Counted from the first letter of the stretch, positions 39,851 through 53,151 are shown. The stretch: DNA of 64,000 nucleotides from Homalodisca vitripennis (GCF_021130785.1 NC_060211.1:120776501-120840500), one strand, 5' to 3'. Translations and numbers: made by a program. Notes: generated by a model not told the origin, from the letters alone.

Positions 39851-40099
39851 TTCTTCCTTACGTCTAGGAGAACAATAGTAATTAACAATATATTTTGCAT
39901 TGACAATTACATTGAAGACCACATTCAAAAATCATTCGCCTGCTGTTGACATTTGATCTCTACTAGACTAGATTGAGGTACATTTAAATTTCTTAAAATT
40001 TTTACTGCTGAGCTCAAATTTACACCTAAAAGAGAGTCAATGTGGTAAGCCTTTACATGCATACAAACATACTTCATTTGTTTCGTGAACAGATACAAA
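39851..40099. other. Junction between LINE-A and LINE-B
   Basis: About 250 bases that I cannot assign to either element. It may be the degraded 5' end of one or both. No target duplication was recognised. Confidence 0.35.
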
Positions 40100-42795
40100 A
40101 AGTTACAAAACTTAAGAATTTGTTAGTAAATCTATGAGTTTGGGAGATCTTAGTGAGGAACTTACATGTGAAATAGCAGTAGCAGCCCTAAACATCAGTA
40201 AAAACCAACATTACTATAATTGGAGTGTACAGAACCCCCACAAGCAAATTTAGAAGATGCAACTCAGAATTTTGTCACAAGTTATTAGAGCAAACCTGAA
40301 CCACATAAAAGTAGCGTTGTTCTGGTAGGTGACATAAACATTGATTGTTTAAAGGTGCACAAATCCAAAAACAGATTTGAAGAGACTCTAGCAGCTTATA
40401 ACTTTAACAGACTAAACCTTCCGCCAACTAGAATTACTTATCACTCAGCTTCCTCGATTGATTGTGTTTTGTACAAACTTCCCCATAGAGAGCCTCAAAG
40501 TGCACATACTTGATACAGGTCTATCAGATTACAAAGGACAACTTTGTGTGCTAGATATTACCACCGAGCAACCAAGACAGACATCCCAAATCAGAAGACA
40601 AATAAATGTTAATACACTTAACCACCTTAAACTTGGCCTTGCACAACAAATGTGGACCGAAGTCTACTCAACGATATCAGCCGATGAAGCCTATAACAAT
40701 CTTCTAAATACTATGACTATGGAAATAAATGCTGCTGCATGTCCACTAAAGAAACTTAGGCAGAGAAAAGGCAAAACCTATGTTTACTACAATGACATAG
40801 AAATTACCCAACTAAAGCAGACTATCTTCAGTTGCTTCGTATGTATGAATTGACAGGGCTAGAGAGAAACAGATCTGCCATGGCTAGTAAAAAGAAGCAA
40901 TATGACCTAAGACTGAGGAAATTAAGGCAAGAGAGTGCAGCAAACCATATACAGGCAGTCCAGCAATAAATCCAAAGCAGCTTGGGAGATAGTGAACTCT
41001 GAGAGGGCTACAAAAAGAGGGGAGAGAAGAACAATCCACTCATCAAAATTAATTACTGAAGGGAAAACCATAGAAAAACCTGAAGACATTGTAGAAGAAC
41101 TCAACACCTATTTCTCAAACATCGCAGAGGACACATTAAGAGCAGCTAGCAACCTAAATCAACCATCTACTAGAGTCACAACACCTAGGCCTAGGCTAAC
41201 ACATACAAAGCTTATTCTAACAGACACAACTGTGAGGGAAGTTGAAGAAATCATCTCCTCCCTGAAGAATAAAAACCTCCAGTGGTCTAGATGAAATCTC
41301 TGCTAAGCTAGTAAAACACTGTGCTGAAACACTCATTGCTCCTCTTGTTTGATGTTATCAACAAATCCTTCAAAAGCGGCATTTTTCCCCTCGGCTCTCA
41401 AAGTATCAAAAGTGTACCCAAAACTGAAGAAAGGAATCTCAACCAACCTCAGTAACTATCGCCCCATTTCAATAATTCCCACCTTTTCCAAAATCTTGGA
41501 GAAAATCGTCCTGAAGAGACTCATAGACCATTTGACACAACTTGACCTCCTCACTAACTGCCAACATGGTTTTTTAAAGGGTAGATCTACAGCCACAGCC
41601 TTAACAGACCTAGTAGAATTTATTATTGATCACATTGACAAAGGCAAATACAACCACTGCTGTTCTCCTTGACTACTCAAAAGCGTTCGACTGCCTTAGC
41701 CATGATATCATTCTTGATAAGTTAGAGGCACTAGGGGTCCAGGAAACTGCTAAACACTGGTTTGAAAGCTATCTCAGAGGACGGAGTCAACTGGTAGAGC
41801 TCAGTTACATGGAAAAGGGTGTTACTCGAACAGTAAAATCAAAGTTACGTTCGATTGAAAGAGGAGTACCACAAGGATCGGTGCTTGGGCCTGTACTTTT
41901 TATACTTTTGACAGATGACTTCCCTGATTACATCAAGAGGACTACAGTTCGGTGGTGATGTACGCAGATGACACAACCCTTTTACTGAAAGGAGACACAC
42001 CAGAGGACATCAGCATCAGTGCATACATTGCCCTAAACATGACATACGACTACTGCCTTACAAATAACTTGGTAGCAAACCCTTCTAAAACAAAACAGAT
42101 CAATTTCAGCAGAAGAGGTGAACAAATCCCGGCCCCTTCCTGATATTGACCTTGCAGACCAAACTGACCCTTTTGGGTCTCACTCTAGACTCAAATTTGA
42201 CATGGGGCCCACATTGTTGACATCCTGTGCAAGAAACTCAACTCTGCTCTCTATGTAATAAGAAGAATTAAATGCATCAGCAACATAGAAGCAGCAAAGA
42301 TGGCATACTTTGCTTTATTTGAGACATACTTGAGGTATGGTATAGTAGTATGGGGTGGCACATCAACTACCAACTTAAATCGTATACTCACCATCCAGAA
42401 GTCAGCTATAAGATCCATAGCAAACCTAAAAGCACGAGACAGTTGCCGAGAAGAATTTTAAAAACCTCAAAATTAAAACAGTAATCTCAATTTACATACA
42501 GGCAGTCATACTCCATGTTGATAAATTAGGACTCCCAAAAGAAACAAGATTACATTTTCATGACACTAGACATTCATCAAGAATCCCCGTTGCGAGACAT
42601 AGACAAGCTCTTTATGAAAGAAAACCATCATTCATCGGGGCTAAACTCTACAACCATCTCCCTGCTGACTTCAAGCTACTGACAGGCGAAGCGCTGAAAC
42701 ACAGATTGAGCTCCTGGTTGACAGATAATCCAGTCTACTCAATCGAAGAGTTTCTTGACAAGACCAAAGACAGTGGACTTAACTTAAGAACATGA
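40100..42795 (+). pseudogene. LINE-B ORF2: partial endonuclease, reverse transcriptase
   Basis: Endonuclease remnants read VLVGDINIDCL (about 40320-40355) and PPTRITYHSASSIDCVL (40425-40475), with GLSDYKGQL (40515-40545) at the SDH-type site, where the His is not preserved. The reverse transcriptase follows: PKLKKGISTNLSNYRPISII (41415-41480), NCQHGFLKGRSTATAL (41560-41610), LLDYSKAFDCLSHD (about 41668-41710, first Asp), RGVPQGSVLGPVLFILL (41860-41915) and MYADDTTLLL (41958-41988, catalytic pair). The C-terminal part shows YLRYGIVVWGG and PLPADFKLL-type blocks, ending at the TGA 42793-42795. About six frame breaks interrupt it. Confidence 0.88.
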
Positions 42796-42885
42796 TAACA
42801 TTGTATATTCATCCAATATTGAATTGTCTAACCTCAACATACTTGACACCATTCTCTGTACTTGATGTTCAGAAATAAAGCATTA

Positions 42886-42920
42886 TTCTATTCTATTCTA
42901 TTCTATTCTATTCTATTCTA
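42886..42920 (+). repeat. (TTCTA)7 tail of LINE-B
   Basis: Seven perfect pentamers directly after the 3' untranslated region of LINE-B, the sort of short tandem tail made by CR1-type reverse transcriptases. Confidence 0.93.
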
Positions 42921-43850
42921 AATAAATTTCATATATGATAGGAAAATTTTAATGAAAGTGAAAATGACTGGTGTCATCATAATATGTCCTATTTGAGAAG
43001 AGCTCCAAGAACATATGGAGGATATCGCACCCATTTTTTTCACACGACCCTAATTTCTTTCCAGAGCTATTAATGATAAATTGCTTGATATTACGATACA
43101 AAGTCTTAGTTATGTGTGAGTTGTAGTAAGATTTTATATTTTATTATCTAGTAGTTTGTTATAATAATTATTTTTTTTATATCAAAGTTAGTATGTTTTA
43201 ATGATAAAATTAACAATCTTATTTACATACAACGAATTTGCTTATGATCCAAACATTGTGTACGGGCCACACGCTACTTTGGTTCTCATTATTGACATTT
43301 CTTGTCATAAGGGTCTCTAATGATTAATGATTTATCAGCATTTGGTTCTCTATTTACAAATCTAACCAGTTATCTTTTTAAAGTATTTTTGTCATACTGA
43401 GATGTGCAAACATCACTATTACTATTGAAATGTCATAATATGTTCAAGACCTCATTCCCTAACCAGTAAATTCTAATTTTGGACCTCTTAGAATGAAGGT
43501 CTTGCTTGTCAACTTAAATCGTGATCTATACACATGATCTTTATTATCTTTAAAATAAACCGAGCAATAAATCTGAAAGGATTTTATTATAAACCTCTTT
43601 GCGTATGTATTTGAAGCTGCAGTGTTTATATTAGCTATTTATTTACTCAATTACAGTATATTCTTTAGTTATAATTCTATATGGACTCCCCTTTTACATT
43701 GAATTATATAGTTTGAAACTGAACATTACGTATAGAAATCGATTATACAAATTTATAGTTCAAATTTTAAGGGTTACATTACTTAGAAAATAAAAAAATT
43801 TTTACTGTACTAAATATATTGTTTTTACATCCTTTATTTTAAACAAGGTA
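42921..43850. other. AT-rich intergenic DNA
   Basis: Nothing recognised. Confidence 0.45.
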
Positions 43851-43955
43851 GGATTAAGCCACAACCACGTGCCGCTAACAAGCTTAGCTAAAGTCGCTTC
43901 CTAAATTATAAATTCATAGCTCACTTCATATTTGTGATATCATGCGAACCAACAT

Positions 43956-44050
<95 letters not shown>

Positions 44051-44125
44051 TCATACACATACAATGGAAAGAAGTTTTTACATTCCCGGGAAACTATAAC
44101 AGATTTTGTGTCAGCATCTTGAGTA
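43851..44125 (+). repeat. Dispersed repeat, CACCACGTG type, with (TG)n core
   Basis: Left arm AAGCCACAACCACGTGCCGC and GATATCATGCGAACC. The core is about 43 TG units (43961-44047). The right arm GAAAGAAGTTTTTACATTCC and TGTGTCAGCATCTTGAG matches 31030-31090. This copy shows the full arm-microsatellite-arm layout. Confidence 0.7.
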
Positions 44126-45353
44126 ATATGCTTTAATGGTACTCAAGCAAAATCCATGGTTATACATGCACCATTAAACAACTCATAATTTTTTATTTCG
44201 AAATAGTTTCATGCAAATTAAAGGGCTTATTGATGAAATATTTCTCAATATATCTTGGCTTATTATAAATCTACACTTTGTTAATTAATTTATGATACAT
44301 AGCAGTGTTAAAATAATAACATTATAGTGTTAGCTTTGGAGGTTACTATAACGCAAGAGAGCGCTGAACTCAAAACTGGTCACTAATTTATATCACCAAT
44401 ATTCTATTCTACTTATTTTAACTTTTTATCTTAAGGAATACAAATATAACATGTTGAAACTTCAAATTATTGTAGTAGTTTTGTTTCAAAATTTATTTAT
44501 TCTGCTACTATATTATTCTGCCATCATGGTTATTCATAATATCAATGTAAACATATTTCGTAATGTTCAGGTAAATCCCATGGAGTCATGTAAACTGTCA
44601 TTGAACTCTGTGTTCCTTACAGAAAATAAAGCTTCTTGCAAACATTTAAGTCAATAGATCAATAAATGTCCAGATATCTTGCGGAGAGTCAGACAGGTAA
44701 AAGAACACACAGATATGCAGAAATTTTAAAAGCTTCACAAAAGAAAAACTTAAATGATTTTCAAACATTGAAGTAATATGCGGTCTGAAAAATTAAAAAA
44801 ATGTTAGCAATTGAAGAATTACATTGATCTAAATTTCTTTTCAATAAACTTATTTGAAACCTCCTTACTAATACCGTTAAGAAAACCAAACTCGGATAAC
44901 CTCCAAAAGTATTGCGTGATGAGTTTTATGACATAAATTCAACCATAAAATAGTGCATATCCGAATAATCTGAAGACTATACACCGAAATAGAATTGTTA
45001 TGCGATGAAAACAAATGTTGTTCCTGTCATATGTGTTGTACTGTACAATATATAGGCTATTGTAAGCCAATTAGACTGGCCAGATCCGAACTGGTTGAAC
45101 TAAGCTGTCAACCTTTCCGGGAATGGGAACCTATTGGTCATTGTATAATAGAATCATGGCCATATATGTTGTCTATTCTTGAATGGAATTACAAAACACA
45201 AGCATTTTTAAGGTGGTAAAAATTTAGGGCAATAACATAGAAATGGGTAAACTTAGATTCTGCCTTATGACCTAGAATAAATTCAAAATAAAAGAGTCAT
45301 TAAATTTATTTTGTATGAAGTAGAATAACATGCGTGTCAAAGAAATTTAATAC
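44126..45353. other. Intergenic DNA with one GACAGACAGA-type repeat
   Basis: 44566-44720 carries CTGTCATTGAACTCTGTGTT, AATAAAGCTTCTTGCAAA and ATATCTTGCGGAGAGTCAGA, matching the family at 52960-53050. The 74-codon frame at 44995-45219 has a Cys cluster at its start but no known motif. Confidence 0.45.
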
Positions 45354-45512
45354 CTGTTCAAAGCTCTGCGTAGTATCAAAAGGGTTCCAGTATTCGCCAG
45401 TTTCCGTATGCGGATCTAATATCGATGTTTGTGGAGGAGCGGCGTCATATCTCCACTCTGCGGGAATCACAAGCCACACATTCTTTATTGAACGCGGTGA
45501 AGCAATCACAAT
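45354..45512 (-). CDS. Candidate internal exon (53 codons) of an unidentified gene
   Basis: Between a possible acceptor (AAATAAG at 45513-45519 on the minus strand) and a good donor (CAG|GTATTA at 45351-45356) lies an open 159-base block, phase 0 at both ends. The peptide includes KNVWLVIPAEWRYDAAPP, then a segment ending TGEYWNPFDTTQSFEQ. Composition is GC-richer than the flanks, and the residue mix is protein-like, not the Ile/Tyr/Asn-rich kind made by AT-rich noise. The acceptor lacks a strong pyrimidine tract. I do not recognise the protein. A decayed copy at 15625-15712, also minus strand, argues for exon duplication or for a mobile-element origin. No other exon of the same gene was found. 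Confidence 0.35.
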
Positions 45513-48500
45513 CTTATTTTTATGAATATATCAGACTTGTCTTTTCTCACCAAATATGTGGAGTTTTATGTTAGGATGTAGTTTTATATCTCCTACGTAA
45601 GGAAAAATAACTTGCATCTACTTGACGATTTTTTTAACGATGAAATTACTTAATCTAATATAATATCTGCGTTATGTTGTAACTTTGTATCTTATAGAGT
45701 TTTGCGTTACTACTATTTTCCTAAGTTAAATTCAAAACGATGAAAATTTTAAAATAAATGTATTATTTTGTTCTATTTCTCATAACCATAAACGACAATT
45801 AAGCGGTGAAGGTGTTGTCTAGCAACTGTCTTAATACATTATTTTAATGCCTTAAACGTTTCGATCGTGTCCAGGTTTTACATAAAACTTCCAATAATTT
45901 TGGATTCATCAGTTGTCTTTGTTCGTTTATAATTATAGTTGGTTTTAGTTTGTACTAGAATTAAATTAGGAAGCTTATGAATCCAATTTGATATTAGTTA
46001 AACATAATTGATTTTAGTAAAAGGCATCCTAACACTTTGTATATCAGAAACTATGTTACTGTTAATTGAAAAATTCAAAAAATATCAAAGAACACTAAAC
46101 AGCTAACCGTAAGTGCATCATACCTGACGCTTCAATCGACTAAAATAACACAAAGATCTCTTACCTACTCCTTTTCAACACACATTCCTACACAATACAA
46201 GCAATCAATAAAAATGACCTAATTATAGTTAATTCATCAAAGTGTATTAACGGTATATATATATATTGGTTATTATATTTTTCTGTCATTAAATCAAGTT
46301 TTGAGAAATGGTAAATAAAGTAAAATTTATTACAAAATATGCAATCAAGATATTTTGATGGCGTAAAAGGTGTTGAGCAAAATTAATATTTTTATATCTT
46401 AAGACAGGACATAGTTAATTTTATTATGGTTTCACAAGGAGTGATAGGTATTTAATGCCCAAATTCGAGCATCTGACTTTTTTACAATATTTACATGACA
46501 AATTTCTGAATGGATTGCGATGTTTATATTTTAAAAAATTATATTTTTAGAATAATTTCAATAAAAAGGAAAGTGTAAGATTTATTTTTGTCATTTCCAT
46601 TATAGTTTTCATAACTATTATATTTGTTTAACTTATATTTGGAATTTGAGTTAAATTGTTCTGGTTAAGTTATGAAATTCCAATACCATCCAAAATGAAA
46701 TTTGACTTCTGCTACTATGATAATGTATTCGTTATTAATGTTTATGTTTCCCTTCAACTATTCATCATAGATACTTTTAATATGATAGTTTTGAATGCAA
46801 GAGAATAATAATATAAAACTTGAAATTTTTTATATTATTCTAACTACTGAATACAAACGTAGAACACAGCAATTGACTAGAAATATTATGAATCATACCA
46901 TTACCGAACATAATACAAGAAGAACATGAATGGCTCTGCATGAATGAACAAGTACAGGATGAAGGAGATACATCATTACTGTGGTCAGAAAATAATTTCT
47001 ATTATGAGTGACTTTTCTTTCACTTCGCTGTGCGTTAATGACTTTTCGGTCACCAAACAAAATTTTTATTTTTGTATTTTGAAAATCTGATATGAAAACT
47101 TGATACGTACCATCATTTACACCAGTTAAGAAATCAAAACAAGGAAACATATTTAATAATATCCTTCAGTTATTCTAAACGTCGTTTTAACTAATTCGAT
47201 TGGCATGGCTACAAAAAAACGCGTATGTTCATGATATTGTATGAAAATAAAATTTACCTCGATAAAGAATATTCTTGATATAGTTATTAGTAAACTACCA
47301 ATACAGTTTATATAGTATAAACATGTTTAGAACCTATAAAGCTTGCACTTCTCCATAATTTTATTTAACATATTACAACTTATTTTATTAAGAACAGTCT
47401 GAGCGACCATTTTAAGGATGTTTATGTTACGAAACTGAATTGGCTGTATGCCCTGCACTAACGCAAGAAACGTTGCCAAGATAATTACTGCAATTGACCA
47501 CTATATTGCTTACGTCTAATGGCTGTATGTAATTGCTAACAAATGGCCGCAGGCCCAATATTGAGTGCTGAAGGCCATTATTGATCTGGTTACGGCAGTA
47601 ATACTATGGATATCATTCTATGTATCATCATAAATATGTTCCTCAAACTGTTGTTTTATACCTTTATCAATTAAACACTGTAATGGAATTACAACTTTAT
47701 GTCCTGTATTTTTAATTGTCAGAGTTCTCAATTTTTAATAACTGTAATTTTCAAACCTACACCGAATATATTAATTTTCTGAAAAGAAAAATCAAATGAA
47801 TGGAGCTAAGACCACAAATGACATGAAATGTTTTACTCAGCTTGTAAAACGAATATATATATAAATTTATTTGTGTACAAAATGAACACACATTGCTTAT
47901 TCTTTAGTGTGTCATAGTAAGTAGGATCAACGTAGCAAATAAATTCACACAATTCAAATTAACAATTCATAACCGAGGATTAGAGTAAAAACAATGATAA
48001 CAAATCCACAAATAAATGTTTAAGGTTTTAAAAATTACTGCTGAGCGAAATTAATGTTATTATTTTAAGATGCTTATATTCACAATTAAAACCCATTCTT
48101 TTTGACGAAGTGAACTACATCCTTTCACTGGTATTGCATTTACTTTGTAAGTATCAATAATCTAGTTAATTTAAGACGATCTTCAGATACAAGGGAGTAT
48201 CTGACGATCAAAGGGAACATTATCAATGTTTTACCAAACAATCCAACAAAGAAAATTTATTACATCTTTTGGTAACATACTCGACAGTTTCATACGACTC
48301 GGTTACTTATAAAAAGTAAAATTTTATTTTACGTTAAATGTTTAACCTTTCACCAAAACCAATACCTCCTTCGATCCTTAATAAAACGACAACTTCTTTT
48401 TCTTTGAAGTTTCAAAGTCATTAGAATACATTATTACACGATTTAAGTAAAAACTTGTTTGGTCGTTAACAATCCAAATTGGTTGTCAACAGCTTAATAC

Positions 48501-49434
48501 AATGTTCAAGAGGCATGAATAAGACGTACAATACAATTCATAGAAAATTTCCGAAATAAATAACGGGATTATTAAACTTTCCATAAAGAAAAACTTAGTT
48601 TTTTTTGAAATATTTACCTTACGTAATGTAAAATTAACTTAAATTTAAGAAGGCAATAAATTATGGATATAATGGAAGTGTACGCCGAAAATTTGTCATA
48701 GCTGAGTTGGACACATGTAGCCAGAGTTTACAGTCATAATTTTAACTAGATTTTGAAAAAAAAAAAAACTTTTATTATTTTAAAAATTATATATATTTGT
48801 TAAAATTTTAAATGCCAAAGTCAGTTAATAACTAATGCATTACTTAAATCCATGTGACGAATATCATAAAATATCTTCTAAAATATAAATACGTCAAAAC
48901 TTGCCGCAACTAAATTCGTAAAGCAATTATATTATAAGAATATTTAGGTATTTTTAATATAAAAACATATATACAATAGAAATAAGTTATTTATGAGTCC
49001 CCGAGAATAATTATTACTTCACACCAATCAAATTCGGAAAAGATTAATGGAAATATTTACGCTCGTTGAAATGTACTTAACCCATTAGCGTAGTCTAAAT
49101 AACGACGGGTTAGTGATTATTCATAATATTTATACTCATAAACTTCGATTAAGAATTTAAACGTTTTCTAATCAAATTATTAAATATGTCATTTGCATGA
49201 TTTGGCATACTTTATTACAAACCCTATGATGTGGGGTTTGTGTTATATTTAAGCTGGTAGATAGGTCTTTAACAATAAAAATTTAATACTCTCTAGCTAC
49301 ATAGCTTTTAATCTGCGATCGCATGACAAGGTATTTTTAGACTAATTTGTTGCAAATTTGCGATCTGGGTCACCCAAAATGAGAGAAAATCTTAAATTTT
49401 AAAAAGTGGTGAGGTTTGTCGTTGAATATGGTAA
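45513..49434. other. AT-rich intergenic DNA
   Basis: No gene or RNA recognised. Short GC-richer patches occur at 47440-47620. The 85-codon minus frame at 47150-46893 shows no motif. Confidence 0.45.
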
Positions 49435-50047
49435 GGGACCCGACTGGACTAGAATGAAAAAGAGTAGAAAAAGTTATTATTTATAATTAAATTACTTTGT
49501 TATTTATTTTTAGGTAGATTAAACGAAACAATGGCATTTTAATAACTTTTACAGTTTTATAAGTTTTAGTAGTATTTTACATATAGAAAATTACGTATCG
49601 TATTTTAAAAACAAATCATTCTGAGCTACAATATAAAGAAACCGGAACACTCCATGCCGATTACCGTCTACCAATTCCCTCTACATACAAGAATTTTCAT
49701 CTTTAGAGGTAAAACGATTCCGAAAAACACTTCAAAGTTTAAAACTGAATTATTTAATTTCCCTTAAGTTATATAAAGTTCCATCCAGTAAGTTATGTTT
49801 CTTCACAAAATTCTAACTTGTAATTTCAATCTTAATAGAATACATTCATTTGAATGCCTAATATTTTTAACATGGTGATTAAACGTGTCTCAAATGGGTT
49901 TTAAACACAACAGAAATATCTAACTACTGCCCTATTCTGATAAGAGGCTTGCAAAGGTAAACATATCCGTTCGTAAGCTATAAGCTTGCATATTGGAAAT
50001 ACATACAAATGCTCCTGCTCTTTTTCATTCTGGTCCAATCAGGTCCC
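49435..50047. repeat. 33-bp inverted repeat pair, 550 bp apart
   Basis: 49435-49467 and the reverse complement of 50015-50047 agree at 29 of 33 positions (core AGAATGAAAAAGAG). All four differences are C/T transitions. The space between has no coding. It may be two opposite copies of a short repeat or the ends of a small nonautonomous element. Confidence 0.6.
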
Positions 50048-52465
50048 CCGTCATAAATGCATAATAATCTGTAGACGTAACCAGCTTGCACATTTCAGGC
50101 GCACGTAGAAATCTTGCAATACGTCACCGCTGTACCTAGTGCTATATCAACTCATACTCTATCAGAAGGGCAGTTATCTATGGTTTGATTAACTCCATTA
50201 TATTTAAGGATTGTTTCAATGATGTGTCGGGAGCAGCATCTTTATATTAAACACATTTCCTTGGTTATCTTTCTTAACTAATTTTTAAATTCATATTCTA
50301 TAAATGTGCTCAATTCTTGTTCTCTTTGTAATAAATGTAGGACTTTCAGGCCATTCGTAATTGTATTCAGTAGATCGTAATTCGTAATGATCATTGAAGT
50401 GTTGTGTGACGGTTTATATTTATAAATATTTCATTACGTCCGGTTTATGTTAATTGTGTCTTTTTCAATAAGATCTTCCAGTTTGACCTACATTAGTGCG
50501 AAGACAAACATTTAAATCTATACATATCGATTTATGAAATTTATCTATGATGGTGCCTCGTTTTAATAAAATGTTATAAATACGATTTCTGGTTCTATAT
50601 GTCAATGCAATTCCGTGTTTTGTCATTCTTTCAAACTGTATTTTTATACACTACCTTAATTAATACTTCATGATGTGTTCCGATTTCTATTTTCTTACAT
50701 CCCTCATGATACCAAGGATTATATTAGTGTATTATCGATCGTGGCTTTGGAAGGCATTGAGTAAGAGCTACATTAAAGATGTACCAGCTGTACTTGAAAC
50801 TTTCTATTGAAAGACACAAGTTTATCCAAGGTTTGTACAAGTATAAGCACTATTCTCTCGCAAAGTTATACCAGGATCAGTTGGAACTACGATAGTTGTG
50901 ATCACTTGTATCGCCACTGTGTTATTGTACATTACTCAAAACTTTGTCCGTCAACTAACTATATTGTAACATTATGAGACATAACCAAACCTTTGGAACA
51001 AAAGTTATGAATTATAGAATTTTTATTTTCTCTGCAGTACTTGGTAGTGGACTTATAATTACATATTTCTAAACATTTTACTATTTTAAAATATGAAGAC
51101 ACTTTAATCGGCATACAGTAGGTTAAAGAATATGAAAATAATATAACTGTAACTATGTACAGTATAAGTACACTTTACAGTATTCGTACTCATGTGTAAT
51201 GCAAAACCCAAAATGTAGTCAGAAAAGTATAAAAATTATAAAAGCCATTTTTTAATAATTCAGTTTCCGCTGCAGAAAAATTATATATTTCTTTAAATAT
51301 TTTACACATTAAAAAAAATTAAAAAAGTAGTTTAAAAACGGAGAATAGCAAAATGAAATTAACATTATCCAGCACTGATATGTCAATTGCTATAGCCTAC
51401 AGAAAGTTGAGGAAACACTTTAGTAATAAGTATATATAACATCGAAATAAATTATTAGTATAACTTATTTATGAAACTTATTTATGATTTATTAATTAAT
51501 TATTACTTAGTGTAGTATTAATTAGATGTGTAATAATTTATTGTGGCAATATATAAAAATCTTTAACTAAGGAGCAATATCTTATTTCGTAAATAATTAG
51601 GCAAAATCCAATATTTTACTGTCAGCACTATCAAAATTAGACTTTGCTCAATAGCTTGATTGTTATTTACAATGCATTACTCCATAAATAGTTTTGGCAA
51701 CCCCAACTTTTGCCCATGGGGATTCAACTGCTATCCCTCAGCGGTAATCTAGCGTAAAGAATGTCGACGCCGTGAGACAACCCCCCCCCGTCTAGACATT
51801 CTGCAGAAAAAAAAATGCTCTGCGAAATATAAACGTCAATTGCTCAATTTACAACAAAGGACTAAATTGATTGAAAAAATCGGCTAACTCAGACAAATCC
51901 AAAATAAGATAGGTACCCTAAGACTACTACAACAAAGACATTAGAACGAAAATGAGGAAGGGCTCGATCTAATCATTCAACAACTTTTAGCAAAATAACA
52001 AATTATCTTGAATTAAAATCAATGTGGTTTATAAAAAAGGCTTGAGGCATATTGTAAAACTACTGGATCAACTAGTCAATTTATATTTATCAGTGTTTTA
52101 AATTAACTTAATAACGCATAGAAAGTAGTAACCATAGTGAACAAATATTTATAGTTGACTGATCTCAAATGAATCTTACCATTTATTTTTTTAAACCGTA
52201 ATTTATGATATATACAGCAATAACTATTGTCATTTCTTGAACTATGACATTGCCAATATTCATTCCTTTTCATTACTTAATTGCATACAATTTTATAAAG
52301 ATAAAGCTCAACATTTAAAAATTTTAAAAAATATTCTGGCACTTGAAGATTATAAATTGCGATAGTAGCCTACTTCCATTTAACGGAAACTAAAAAACGT
52401 ATATAATACGTCAAGGATTGACAGAATCATCTTTTCAGATAACTAATGTACCTTCTTATAAAAAT
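50048..52465. other. AT-rich intergenic DNA
   Basis: Nothing recognised. A short (C)10-containing patch is at 51781-51790. Confidence 0.45.
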
Positions 52466-53056
52466 GTGAGAGTACATCACACCCAGGGTCTCGTAAAAGG
52501 CTTCGCTAATGTTGTACAAAAAAAACATCAAGTCTAATGTTCATGTCAAGATGGCCTGTGATTAAACAGTCAGTGAAATACTATACTGAAAATAAGTGTT
52601 TATTTCCTCGTGGCAACAAAATTAGCTTGTGTAAAAATAGTGAGTAGGTAGTCTTTAACGATACTTAGCTGAATTCTGTGGTTGGACATGCAATATCATT
52701 CTTGTCTATATCCAAAAAAGTTTTAAGCAAAGTTTAAAATTTTTAGATTTTAAGCTTATTTAGATGTATTGCCACATGAAATTTTTATATTTTTGTTTAT
52801 TGAATTAGCTTTGATGGCAGTGATTAAATAATATAAGTTCTGGTAGGTTAGAGAGCGTACTACAACGTAAGATTGCGCTAATAGATTTTGTCTCCAACTT
52901 TAGCTTTCACTATTTGACTATTTTTTACACTCCATTCTACATGTGAGTGACAAACTATCATCGAACTCAGTGTTCCTAATATGTAAATAAATCTTCGTGC
53001 AAAATTTCAAGTATTCCAGACAGGTTGTTACCGAGATGTCGTGCGGGTAGTCATAC

Positions 53057-53058
<2 letters not shown>
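52466..53058 (+). repeat. Dispersed repeats, left flank of the LINE-C insertion
   Basis: 52467-52550 is a CACCACGTG-type fragment (GAGTACATCACACCCAGGGT). 52836-53058 is a well-preserved GACAGACAGA-type copy: TTCTGGTAGGTTAGAGAGCG, ATCGAACTCAGTGTTCC, CGTGCAAAATTTCAAG, then GAGATGTCGTGCGGGTAGTC. It runs into the (GA)n tract in which LINE-C sits, and its continuation is found on the far side at 58588. Confidence 0.65.
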
Positions 53059-53089
<31 letters not shown>

Positions 53090-53090
53090 C
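53056..53090. repeat. (GA)n microsatellite, left side of LINE-C
   Basis: About 16 GA units with one AAAG interruption. They immediately precede the 3' end of LINE-C. Confidence 0.93.
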
Positions 53091-53106
53091 CAATTTTTTT
53101 ATTTTA

Positions 53107-53151
53107 CCTGCCCCGGTTTAGACCAAAGGTCCACTCTTCCACCGGGACAGG
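53107..53151 (-). other. 3' UTR hairpin of LINE-C
   Basis: CCTGCCCCGG (53107-53116) pairs with CCGGGACAGG (53142-53151) with one mismatch. Inside it GACC-AAA-GGTC (53121-53131) can form a second small stem. It sits about 15 bases from the 3' end, ahead of TAAAATAAAAAAA on the minus strand. LINE reverse transcriptases often recognise such 3' hairpins; the role here is inferred. Confidence 0.65.

Larger units (their letters stand above)
40100..42920 (+). mobile_element. LINE-B, CR1/Jockey-group non-LTR element, 5'-truncated
   Basis: Plus-strand LINE beginning inside the endonuclease domain and ending with AAATAAAGCATTA and a (TTCTA)7 tail (42886-42920). It stands head to head with LINE-A. Lacking ORF1 and the endonuclease start, it fits the usual 5' truncation of target-primed reverse transcription. 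Confidence 0.88.
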
